Shown: one piece after another, positions 16,913-24,950 of the stretch
Layout: each line of letters begins with the position of its first letter
Position numbering within the stretch: the first letter of the stretch is position 1
Source of the DNA: Corynebacterium minutissimum
GTDB lineage: Bacteria > Actinomycetota > Actinomycetes > Mycobacteriales > Mycobacteriaceae
DNA: 64,000 bases
Direction: 5' to 3'
Assembly (NCBI RefSeq): GCF_016889765.1
Contig: NZ_CP069533.1
Span: forward strand, 1,860,001-1,924,000
Notes under the pieces: generated by a model
The model's input: the letters and a program-made list of their open reading frames with translations, nothing else
Databases searched by the model: none
What the model was told of the DNA's origin: nothing
Program-made: the position numbers and the translations under genes

Positions 16913-17665
16913 CTTATTGGTGCAAGAATCAAGACCATCTTCGATGATGAGCACGGGCTTTATGGTGCTAAACGCATCGCTGCAAGCCTCAACGACGATA
17001 TGGACTTCGGCCCGATAAATCACAAGAAGGTTGCACGCATCATGAAATCCATGGGGCTAAAAGGCTTTACCAAACGGCGTCGATGCATCACCACTAAGCG
17101 CAAGCCTGGTCACCGAGTCATGCCAGATCTAGTAGGCCGCAGATTCACCGCTGACAGGCCGAACCACGTCTACGTAGGCGATATCACCTACCTGCCGTGT
17201 AAGGGCGGCAAGAACATGTACCTAGCCACGGTCATCGACGTCTACTCGCGCAAACTCGTCGGACATGCACTAGCCGATCACATGCGGGTATCGCTGGTTA
17301 TCGAAGCTTTGTCCCATGCCAGCAAGGTGCGCGGAAGCCTTAAAGGGGCAATTTTCCATTCTGATCACGGCAGCGTGTACACCTCACAAGCCTTTAGGGA
17401 CCACTGCGCCCAACTTGGTGTGCGCCAATCCATGGGCGCGGTGGGAACTAGCGCCGATAATGCCCTAGCAGAGTCATTTAACGCCACCTTAAAACGTGAA
17501 GTGCTACGTGATCGGAAAGTCTTTGACAATCCAATCAGCTGTCGCCAAGAAGTCTTCCGGTGGTGCATGCGCTACAACACCCGCAGACGGCACTCCTGGT
17601 GCAACTTTCTAGCCCCCGATGACTTCGAAGCACTCACATCAGCTACACTGACCCAAGCAGCATAG
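16913..17665 (+). pseudogene. IS3-family OrfB remnant, copy 2
   Basis: This is nearly the same protein as copy 1 (9681-10427), from ARIKTIFDDEHGLYGAKRIA to the C-terminal LTSATLTQAA, with the DDE residues intact. Like copy 1 it lacks the OrfB N-terminus and OrfA. Sequence upstream of about 16920 is unrelated to copy 1 while the downstream end is shared to about 17703, so both copies have the same 5' cut. The upstream bases (16850-16890) include a GTGGTCCCC stretch resembling the GGTCC repeat family. Confidence 0.85.
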
Positions 17666-17703
17666 CTAACCCCCGACGTGTCTACTTTCCGGGGGTCAGG
17701 CCC

Positions 17704-17802
17704 GTGCTCGACAACCCCAGCGGACTCAACGCCCACGCCAGCGTCGCGGACCATGCGGCCGGGTACCGGAAGGTGGCCAAGGCCGCGGGCATCGCGATTT
17801 AA
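17704..17802 (+). pseudogene. 3' end of an unidentified gene cut by the IS3 remnant
   Basis: Directly after the shared IS3 end, an open frame of 32 codons reads through LNAHASVADHAAGYRKVAKA and ends at TAA (17800-17802). It overlaps the 3' end of the opposing ABC gene by a few bases. It looks like the helical C-terminus of a protein whose front is missing. I do not recognise the family. Confidence 0.35.
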
Positions 17803-18533
17803 TCCCGCGCAGAGCCGGAGACTGTGACCTGGCGATCATTGATGCGCAAGGTGCTGTCAGCGGCAGCAATAACTGCGGCATCGTGCGTGGCGGCCAGAAC
17901 GAGTGCGCCCCCGTCCGCAGCTCGCCGCAGGAGCGCGATAACTTGGTCGCGGTTAGTGGGGTCGAGGGAGGCGGTCGGCTCGTCAGCGAACACATAAGCC
18001 GCGCCGCGGAGCAGGGCTCGGGCGATCGCCAGCCGCTGCTGCTCGCCTCCGCTGAGAATAGCTGCCGGCCCGTCGAAGGGGACATCAAGACCGACTTCGC
18101 CGAGGGAGTGCAGCAATTCTTCTTTGGAGTATTGCTTCCTGGATAGCCCGAGGGTGAGGTTATCTTCGCAGCTTAGTTCGGGAATGATTCCGTGGTCTTG
18201 GTGGATTATCGCTGCGCGTTCTCGCCAGAACCTCCGCCTCCGCTTCATCCTCCACGCGGAGGCATTCTCACCGTCTATCCGGAGGAGGCCGTCCGCCGGC
18301 GGCAGGAGCCCGGCCAAGGTGTTGAGCAGCAAAGTCTTTCCGGAACCGCTGGCTCCACAGATGGCGACAAAGCCTGGCCCGGGTAGGGAAAACGTTGCAT
18401 TTTCCACGAGGGACTTCTTCACCATCCGCGTGCTGCGCCCCACAGAAAAAGTCGACTCCGCGGCGAGACAGAGATGAGAGGTGGAAATCTCCGGCGGCAG
18501 AGTGGGGGACTGATTGGGGCTAGCCAATGACAT
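17799..18533 (-). CDS. ABC transporter ATP-binding protein of a lactococcin-972-type operon
   Basis: The ATG at 18533 is chosen because AGGAG lies 6 bases upstream; this gives 244 residues. Walker A (GASGSGKT), the LSGGEQQRLAIARALL signature, Walker B (AYVFADEPTASLD) and the H-loop (LAATHDAA) are complete. The start lies inside the end of the membrane-protein gene (overlap 14 bases), so the two are translationally coupled. In lactococcin 972 loci the ATPase and a large permease follow the bacteriocin gene and are thought to give immunity or export. Here they are cut off from the bacteriocin promoter by an insertion sequence. Confidence 0.88.
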   Translation of the reverse strand: MSLASPNQSPTLPPEISTSHLCLAAESTFSVGRSTRMVKKSLVENATFSLPGPGFVAICGASGSGKTLLLNTLAGLLPPADGLLRIDGENASAWRMKRRRRFWRERAAIIHQDHGIIPELSCEDNLTLGLSRKQYSKEELLHSLGEVGLDVPFDGPAAILSGGEQQRLAIARALLRGAAYVFADEPTASLDPTNRDQVIALLRRAADGGALVLAATHDAAVIAAADSTLRINDRQVTVSGSARD

Positions 18534-20526
18534 TGTGACTCCTAGGGGAGGCGGACATGTGCTGAGAAATACTGAGACGGACAAAACCGAGGTAGACGAT
18601 TAAGACAAGGCAGCTTAGCGCGGTGAAGGTGTAGAGGAACGGGTTGGGAAGCAGTAGCGGAGCCAGGACGGACAATATGACGACAACTGTCAGGCTGACC
18701 AGTTGGCTTTTGAATAGTCGCCACATCGTTTTGTCCGGTGATTGCCCAGCGCTGTGGAGGAGTACCAGGAGGCGACGGTGAACTCGGAGCTGGATGCGCG
18801 CCTGGACTATCAAGGCCGCAAGCGTGGCGAGCAAAGCTCCGAGGACGCTCAGGATACTCAGCCAGAACAGCGCCGTGCTGGCTACTAGTTCGGCCAGACC
18901 GCGATCGGCGGCGTGTACCGGGTACACGTAGCCTTCGAGGCCGGCAGCGGTAAGTTCTGGACCCAGTTCCGAGAAATCCGCGAAGAGCAAATTTTTACTC
19001 GAAGCTGTGGAGCTTAGGAAGTCTGCGTCGAAGCCGGATAGATCGTCCGTTTCAAGCACGTAAAAACAATCGCCGGGAACCAGTTCCCCCGACATTGTTC
19101 CACTAATGAATCCGACCGCATGATCGGCACTGACCGGACCAATTTGCGCAGACTTAAGGAGCAGGTCGCCGGATTCCTGAGCCCACAGATCCACGGAAGC
19201 TGCGAAATGCTCTTGGGCTGCGGAATAGTCGACCGAGTGGTTGTCGTCTCCGGGACGGAACTGATAATCCTGCAGATCGTGCCATTGGCGGTTAGCAAGT
19301 GCCACGGGGCAGGAGTCCGGCACACCGGTACCTTCTTTCGGCAAAGTATGGCTGAGGACAGCCCCGTGCTCCCGTTCCCAGCTGAGCACGAAGTCGCGGA
19401 AGTTCTGCTGCACACTGGGCGGCAAGAGCTCGCCTCCTTCCGCGCGGCCAGCAGGGCCGTCGAAGTTGGCTGAAAAATGCAAGGCTCCAAACTCCGCGAG
19501 AGATTTCCAGGTCTGCTGGGCCTCGGATTCCTGCTGGTAGGAGCGGAGCGCAGCCGCTGAGCTAAGACCCGCTGCTACAAAGGTCACGCAGGTAAAGACC
19601 GAAATTACTTTCAGCGCTTTTCCCGCCGCCTTCTCTGCGGGGGCACGCTGCCCCAGCAGCGCTACTGCGCGGCGCAACAATGGGGCGGTGACGGCTACGG
19701 CCAAACCGGTGGTAGCCAGGGCCAAGCCTATCCCGGCGGCGTAGAACCTGAGGAACAGGAGAGCAAAAGAATAGCTTCCTTGGCGGGCGAGGAATGTACT
19801 CGCAAGGCCAATGAGAACTAGGTGCGGGAGGATGACAAAGGCCCATTGCCGCCAATTGCCTTTTTGACTGCGGTGCCCTCCATTTATTGTGCGCAGCGCT
19901 GCCAATCTAAGACCGGAAACCCGAAGAACAAATACCAGGGCAAAAAGGGAAACGACAAATAGAAACAGGATCGCCACCAACGCGGGCAGGCGGAATACGA
20001 CCGATTGGATGAGGTGAAGGAACTGCGTCTTTTCGCTTAGCCTGAGCCCGTCATTCCTGGCCGATTCGTAGAAGTGGTTCGCATTGCCACCCGTTGCTTT
20101 GGGAACCAAGACGTAGTCACCGTGGTAATCCAGCGACCCAAGCTCACTGGACGCTTGGCTCAAGGCATCCGGCCGGTTGAGCCGGGGAATGCGTTCCGGT
20201 GCTGGATAATTTTGCTCCAGCGGGATGAAAACCTCGTGGGAAGTCCCGCTTGCGTCATCGGTGCCAGTCAGCCGGTAGATGGAGTAGCCGTTCTGCTCGG
20301 CCAATGAAACCAGTGAGTTACGGATTACCGTCGGTGCGTAGTCTGACTCAAGTTCCTCCGCGAGTGAAGTCTTAGGCTCGACGTAGTCAAGACTAAAGGT
20401 TGATTCGACCCCTAAGGACAAGGGCTTGGTGGAGTCAACCAGGGCTGTCAGCAGCCACCCAGTAGTCGCGATGACTGCAGCAAGAAGTAGGCTCAAAAGC
20501 CCAAGTACTAGGGGTCGAATGCGCAT
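18520..20526 (-). CDS. Bacteriocin-associated integral membrane protein (DUF1430-like permease)
   Basis: The protein has 668 residues. An N-terminal membrane helix (about 7-29) is followed by an extracytoplasmic domain, a cluster of helices (about 180-320), a second large external domain rich in Asp and Ser, and four more helices at the C-terminus. The layout and length match the membrane partner found behind lactococcin 972-type bacteriocin genes. The ATG at 20526 originally lay 5 bases after the bacteriocin stop, as reconstructed by removing the IS at 20555-21859. Expression now depends on whatever promoter the IS or its junction supplies. Confidence 0.8.
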   Translation of the reverse strand: MRIRPLVLGLLSLLLAAVIATTGWLLTALVDSTKPLSLGVESTFSLDYVEPKTSLAEELESDYAPTVIRNSLVSLAEQNGYSIYRLTGTDDASGTSHEVFIPLEQNYPAPERIPRLNRPDALSQASSELGSLDYHGDYVLVPKATGGNANHFYESARNDGLRLSEKTQFLHLIQSVVFRLPALVAILFLFVVSLFALVFVLRVSGLRLAALRTINGGHRSQKGNWRQWAFVILPHLVLIGLASTFLARQGSYSFALLFLRFYAAGIGLALATTGLAVAVTAPLLRRAVALLGQRAPAEKAAGKALKVISVFTCVTFVAAGLSSAAALRSYQQESEAQQTWKSLAEFGALHFSANFDGPAGRAEGGELLPPSVQQNFRDFVLSWEREHGAVLSHTLPKEGTGVPDSCPVALANRQWHDLQDYQFRPGDDNHSVDYSAAQEHFAASVDLWAQESGDLLLKSAQIGPVSADHAVGFISGTMSGELVPGDCFYVLETDDLSGFDADFLSSTASSKNLLFADFSELGPELTAAGLEGYVYPVHAADRGLAELVASTALFWLSILSVLGALLATLAALIVQARIQLRVHRRLLVLLHSAGQSPDKTMWRLFKSQLVSLTVVVILSVLAPLLLPNPFLYTFTALSCLVLIVYLGFVRLSISQHMSASPRSHNVIG

Positions 20527-20583
20527 GAGTTCTAGCAGAAGTTGTAGTAGTAGTGAAGCGTCCTGGGTTTAGTTCCGCTTCTT

Positions 20584-21461
20584 TTACGGCCCTGTGTTGA
20601 TGGGCTGGGTGAGATAGTACTCGGTTTCTACTTCTTGTGGGGTGGCGTAGTCCAAAGCTTCATGAACCCGCTTAGTGTTCCACCAATGCACCCACCGCAA
20701 GGTGGCCAATTCGACTTCTCCGACCGACGTCCACGGACCCTGGGCATGAATCAGTTCCGCCTTGTAGAAACCGTTGACTGTTTCGGCTAGAGCATTGTCA
20801 TAAGAATCGCCGACTGTTCCCCACACTCGGGCGGATTCCTGACTCAGCTAGCGCGGTGGAATACTTCAGTGACACGTACTGGCTGCCCCGATCGCTGTGG
20901 TGAATTAGCTGGTTTCCATGGATTCGCCCTGCAGTCGTTAACGCATGCTCCAAAGCCTCCATCGGCAGCGCGTCGGTGCGCATTGTCGAGCGTGTAGCGA
21001 CACCAACAATTTTTCGGCTGAAGACATCCACGACAAACGCGGTGTAGGCGAATCCTGACAGGGTGCGAACGTAAGGTAATGTCGGCAACCCAAAGCCTGC
21101 CTGGTGCCTGCGCACGGAAGTTTCGGCGCACAAGGTCTGGGCGATGATCCGGTGCCTTCGGGCTGATCGTTGTTACTGGGGTTCGCCCACGTCTGCGGCC
21201 AGAAACGCCTGCGAGTTTCATCAGTCGTGCAGTCTTGTCGCGGCCGATATGAAAGCCTTCACGGTTCATCGCGTGCCACATTTTGCGGATGCCGTAGACC
21301 GAGAAATTCTGCGCATGCACACGCTGTATCTCTGGGATGAGCAGGCTATCGCTTAAGGCTCTTGCGCTGGGAACACGGGTGGTGGCTTTGCGGTAGCCGC
21401 GTGAAGTAATGAATCCACGATCTGCTTGTTTAAGGACTCGGCAGATGGCCACGGGCCCCAA
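20584..21461 (-). pseudogene. IS3-family OrfB with two frameshifts
   Basis: Three frames must be joined to read OrfB. The first (to about 21075) holds the HTH_21 region YGIRKMWHAMNREG, then GRLWVADIT. The second holds FAYTAFVVDVFSRKIVGVAT and HHSDRGSQYVSLKY with two catalytic Asp residues. The third (20826 to 20584) holds VGDSYDNALAETVNGFYKAE with the catalytic Glu. The shifts lie near 21070 and near 20830. No functional transposase can be made without recoding at both. Confidence 0.85.
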
Positions 21462-21469
21462 ACTGATCT

Positions 21470-21811
21470 TTATACGCGTCGATGTAGGAGATCATTTGGT
21501 CGTGGGTCGGTCGAGTTCCGCTGCGAAAAAGCCGAAGCTGTCTTAAGAATCCCGTTTGCTCGTTTCAGCTCACGGTTTTGCGGCACAGACGCCCCAAGCT
21601 CTTCTTCCATTGTTTCGCCGCCTGAAGCGTCAGAGTCATCGCGTACTGAAGCGCTGTCACGGTACCAAGCCCGCAACGAGTGGTGAGATACTCCAAGGAG
21701 CTCGCCGACCTTCGTGTAGGAGCGTTGCAGTGAGCAAGACTCCAAGCAAACCAAATCGATGATCTGGTAGAAAGCCTTCTCCTTGAACTCGACGGGATAC
21801 TTTCTAGGCAT
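21470..21811 (-). CDS. IS3-family OrfA
   Basis: This 113-residue protein begins MPRKYPVEFKEKAFYQIIDL and has a helix-turn-helix (VGELLGVSHHSLRAWYRD), as in OrfA of IS3 elements. The C-terminal leucine-zipper part is shorter and ends in RELKRANGILKTASAFSQ. A usual ribosome site is visible (GGAAGG). It lies in the decayed element at 20555-21859, and since OrfB is broken it has no functional partner here. Confidence 0.75.
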   Translation of the reverse strand: MPRKYPVEFKEKAFYQIIDLVCLESCSLQRSYTKVGELLGVSHHSLRAWYRDSASVRDDSDASGGETMEEELGASVPQNRELKRANGILKTASAFSQRNSTDPRPNDLLHRRV

Positions 21812-21857
21812 AGTTCAATCCTTCCTTAGCTGAGGTAGGAACTAAACCCAGGACGCT

Positions 21858-22269
21858 TCAGTAGCTGTCCTTAGTGCCCGGCAAATTCGTTGCCCAAAGC
21901 TCGGCGATCGACTTCTGGCCGCCGCGGGTGTTGATGCTTCGTTGCGTTCTGCCGTTGACGGTCACAGTCGAAGTATGGCACCGATTCACGGTGAAATAAG
22001 AACGCGCCTTAGCGTTCCAGAATCCGTACTCCCAGGTACCGCCACCTGCAGGGTAGCGAACTTTCCGGCCGGCAGATGCCCAGTAGGTTGTGAAGGCGGG
22101 TGCTGCCTCGCCGAGTAGCTCGGCCATCACACCGGAAGCAAAGCCTCCCTTGGCGCCGTGGTCTTGGAATTCTTCTGCGGAAGCAACGGCTGAGTTAGAT
22201 ACGGAAACGCTCAGAGCAGAGGCAATCAGCAGCGCTGCAAACTGCCGAGTGCGCTTTTTTGGGGGTCAT
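21858..22269 (-). pseudogene. Lactococcin-972-family bacteriocin gene, frameshifted and IS-truncated
   Basis: The mature region reads GGGTWEYGFWNAKARSYF, then HTSTVTVNGRTQRSINTRGG and AELWATNLPGTKDSY, close to the lactococcin 972 layout. A textbook signal peptide precedes it (KKRTRQFAALLIASALSVSV to SAVASA). Two lesions are present. First, the only good start (ATG 22269, AGGAG 8 bases upstream) is out of frame because the CCCCCAAAAAA tract has one base too many; its own frame ends after 24 codons. Second, an IS3 element entered the 3' end. Without it the protein would end DSYYYYNFC, matching the aromatic NF tail of the family. It is followed by permease and ATPase genes. Confidence 0.85.
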
Positions 22270-22316
22270 AACAGTCTCCTTTGAGAGAGGAAATGAGGCG
22301 GGATTCCCTTCAGTTT

Positions 22317-22422
22317 GGTCCCCTTAGTTTGGTCCCTTGTCGCTGTAAAGGGACCACGTGGAGGCCAAAAATCCGGAATACATGGTCCCTTTTCGCTGCA
22401 AAGGGACCAGAGTAAAGGGACC
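22317..22422. repeat. Full copy of the GGTCCCTTT/AAAGGGACC double-hairpin repeat
   Basis: GGTCC at 22317 and 22331 (14 bases apart) pair with AAAGGGACCA at 22347-22356. A second hairpin follows: TGGTCCCTTTT (22383) with AAAGGGACCA (22400-22409) and another AAAGGGACC at 22414, again 14 bases on. Order and spacing match 11113-11221. It lies between the bacteriocin promoter and the 3' end of the gntR gene. Confidence 0.75.
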
Positions 22423-22510
22423 TTTTGGAAATGCTGTGCGACGGCAAGCGGCGGGACGCAACGGGACGCAACGCGAAGCAACGGGACGGCTGATATGGCC
22501 TGCGACGAGG

Positions 22511-23110
22511 CTAGAGAACGCGAAGAATGGAGTCCATCGCGCGCATGAGGTCGGCGCGGCAGGCGTCGGCCGCAGCGTCGCGCTCGCCTTGCGCGATGAG
22601 GTGCGCCAACTCGATGTTGGGCTGCACGTGATTATCGTGAATTAGCGGGTAGCGCTCCAGCGTGAGCAAGAAAGTCAGCCGCATGCGGGCGAGCAGGTGG
22701 GACATGGTGCGGTTCAGTGTCGGCGAGCCCAAGCCCGCGACGAGCTGCTGGTGGAAGCGCTGGTTGAGGAGGGGGCGGGGAGCGTCGCTAAGCACGGCGG
22801 ATTCCGTGAGACTAACGAGCTCGCCTGGATCTGGGAACGTACCGTAGCGCGCCGCAGCAGGCTCGATGGCGGCACGAGCGAGGTACAGGTCGCGCACGAA
22901 ATCCTCATCCGGGGTCGCGATGAAGACGCCGCGGTGCGGGATGCGCTCGACGATGCGCTCCGCCGCCAGCATGGCGAAGGACTCCCGCAGCGTGTTGCGG
23001 GAGCAGTCGAAGCGCTCGGACGCACGGACCTCGTTGAGCTGCTGGCCGGGCATGTACTCGCCCTCGGAGATGGCGGCGCGCAGCGCGGCGGCGACGGAAT
23101 CTGCAAGCAT
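22511..23110 (-). CDS. GntR-family regulator (FadR/FCD type) of the oxoprolinase operon
   Basis: The protein has 199 residues. The N-terminal winged helix contains ISEGEYMPGQQLNEV, then RNTLRESFAMLAAERIVERI. The C-terminal all-helical FCD domain contains FVRDLYLARAAIEPAAARYG and the conserved metal/ligand-type histidines in NQRFHQQLVAGLG and IELAHLIAQGERD. It is the last gene of the pxpA operon, 22 bases after the biotin carboxylase gene, and takes the place of KipR of Bacillus. The TTGTTGAACAA palindromes at 14717 and 27279 are the natural candidates for its operator. Confidence 0.85.
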   Translation of the reverse strand: MLADSVAAALRAAISEGEYMPGQQLNEVRASERFDCSRNTLRESFAMLAAERIVERIPHRGVFIATPDEDFVRDLYLARAAIEPAAARYGTFPDPGELVSLTESAVLSDAPRPLLNQRFHQQLVAGLGSPTLNRTMSHLLARMRLTFLLTLERYPLIHDNHVQPNIELAHLIAQGERDAAADACRADLMRAMDSILRVL

Positions 23111-23132
23111 GCGACTTACAGTAGCCTGCCGC

Positions 23133-24932
23133 CTAGCTAATGGTGGCGATTACCGCGCCCGGCTCGAGTCGCGCGCCTTCCTTGGCCACGAGCGAGACCG
23201 TGCCCGCGGCCGGAGCCTTGACGGCGGATTCCATCTTCATGGCCTCGATGGTCGCGATGGCCTGGCCTTCCTCGACCTTCTCGCCCTCGGCGACGTTCCA
23301 CGCCACAAGGTTGGCCTCGTAGGGGCAGGTCACGTCGTTTCCTCCGGTGCTAGCACCGGAGCCTGCGCTTGCCGACGCCCCCGATACCTGCGCGCCCTGC
23401 GTACCTGCTGCCAAGAGGTCGGAGGGGAAGCCCACGCTGACGAGCTTGCCGTCGATTTCCAGGGCAACTCTCGTGCGCTTGGCGTAGATGGCCTCGACGG
23501 GCGCGACGTGGCTGGTGGCCTCGGCAGACGGGCGGTAGTTGTGGTCTAGCCAGTCGGTGTAGATGCCGGCCGTGGCCTCAGGATCTCCGTGGTCCACGAG
23601 GACCTGCGAGGCCACCATGTCGCGGTGGAACGGAAGCACGGTGCGCACGCCTTCAATGTCGAACTCCTTCAACGCCTGCTTGGCGCGGTTCAATGCAATC
23701 TCGCGGGTTGGTCCCCACACCAGGAGCTTCGCGACGAGCGAGTCATAGTAAGGCGGGACGATAGAACCGGAGCGCACGCCCGAATCGACACGAATGCCGG
23801 GGCCCGTCGGCGGCTCGAAGCGCACGACCGTGCCTGGGCACGGCGCAAAGCCGTTGAGGATGTCCTCGGCGTTGATGCGGAACTCGAAGGCGTGGCCTTC
23901 GGACACAGGGTCCGATGCTTTCGCATCGGACGAAGATGAGGAATCAGACAGGGAAGAAGACGCGAAGGAGAGGGGTTCGCCGGAAGCGATGCGGAACTGC
24001 TCCGCAATAATGTCCACGCCGGTGACCATCTCGGTTACCGGGTGTTCCACCTGGACACGGGTATTGACCTCGAGGAAGGAAATGGTGCCGTCCTCGGAGA
24101 CGATGTACTCGACCGTACCGGCACCGGTGTAGCCGACCTTCGCGCAGATGGCGCGGGCACCCTCGTGGATGCCGTGGCGTTGGTCGTCGGTCAGCGCGGG
24201 TGCGGGGGCTTCCTCGATGAGCTTTTGGAAGCGGCGTTGCGTGGAGCAATCGCGGGTGCCGAGCACGGCGACGTTGCCGTGCGTATCGGCCAGAATCTGG
24301 GCCTCGACGTGGCGTGGGTGGGTAAGGAACTTCTCCACGTAGCACTCGGCGCGGCCGAAGGCCTCCTTGGCCTCGCGGCCAGCGGAGTTGAAGGCCGCCT
24401 CGATGTCCTCGAGATTCTCAACTACCTTCAGACCGCGGCCGCCACCGCCGTAGGCGGCCTTAATGGCGATGGGCAGGCCGTGCTCCTCTGCGAAGGCGCG
24501 GGCTTCCTGCCAGTCATCGATGGGATCGGAGGTACCTGGGGCCAGCGGGGCACCGACCTCCTCAGCCACGCGTCGCGCAGCAATTTTGTCACCGAGCAGC
24601 TCGATGGACTCAGGCGATGGGCCAATCCACGTCAGGCCAGCCTCGGCCACGGTGCGGGCAAAGTCAGCGTTCTCTGAGAGGAAGCCGTAGCCCGGGTGGA
24701 TGGCATCGGCACCGGCGCGCACAGCGATATCGAGGAGAGCTGGGACGTTCATGTAGGTATCTGCGGCGGTGTTGCCGGGCAGAGCATAGGCTTCGTCGGC
24801 TACCTGGGTATGCAGGGCGCCGGCATCGGCCTCCGAGTAGATGGCGATGGAACGAATACCCAGGTCGCGGGCGGTACGGGCGATACGGACGGCGATCTCG
24901 CCGCGGTTAGCAATAAGGACTGCAGAAATCAT
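23133..24932 (-). CDS. Biotin carboxylase fused to biotin carboxyl carrier protein
   Basis: The protein has 599 residues. Biotin carboxylase comes first: LIANRGEIAVRIARTARDLG, ATP-grasp loop AAYGGGGRGLKVV, and FLEVNTRVQVEHPVTE. A BCCP domain follows at the C-terminus with the biotinyl Lys566 in EAMKMES. Near residues 325-345 a serine-rich insert (SSSLSDSSSSSDAKASD) breaks the usual carboxylase sequence and contains a perfect DNA palindrome. It sits between fused kipI-kipA and gntR, so it is unlikely to be the housekeeping acyl-CoA carboxylase. A role with the oxoprolinase subunits is known from similar clusters but not biochemically settled. Confidence 0.88.
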   Translation of the reverse strand: MISAVLIANRGEIAVRIARTARDLGIRSIAIYSEADAGALHTQVADEAYALPGNTAADTYMNVPALLDIAVRAGADAIHPGYGFLSENADFARTVAEAGLTWIGPSPESIELLGDKIAARRVAEEVGAPLAPGTSDPIDDWQEARAFAEEHGLPIAIKAAYGGGGRGLKVVENLEDIEAAFNSAGREAKEAFGRAECYVEKFLTHPRHVEAQILADTHGNVAVLGTRDCSTQRRFQKLIEEAPAPALTDDQRHGIHEGARAICAKVGYTGAGTVEYIVSEDGTISFLEVNTRVQVEHPVTEMVTGVDIIAEQFRIASGEPLSFASSSLSDSSSSSDAKASDPVSEGHAFEFRINAEDILNGFAPCPGTVVRFEPPTGPGIRVDSGVRSGSIVPPYYDSLVAKLLVWGPTREIALNRAKQALKEFDIEGVRTVLPFHRDMVASQVLVDHGDPEATAGIYTDWLDHNYRPSAEATSHVAPVEAIYAKRTRVALEIDGKLVSVGFPSDLLAAGTQGAQVSGASASAGSGASTGGNDVTCPYEANLVAWNVAEGEKVEEGQAIATIEAMKMESAVKAPAAGTVSLVAKEGARLEPGAVIATIS

Positions 24933-24950
24933 GGTTAACCTTCTGGATGT

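Larger units (their letters stand above)
20555..21859 (-). mobile_element. Decayed IS3-family element inserted in a bacteriocin gene
   Basis: Perfect 22-bp terminal inverted repeats (20555-20576 and 21838-21859, beginning GAAGCGTCCTGGG) bound an element of 1305 bp. It is flanked by a 3-bp direct repeat AGT (20552-20554 and 21860-21862), the usual IS3-family target duplication. Inside are an orfA frame and a frameshifted orfB. Removing the element and one AGT restores the 3' end of the bacteriocin gene and its short gap to the permease start, so the insertion point is certain. Confidence 0.92.
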
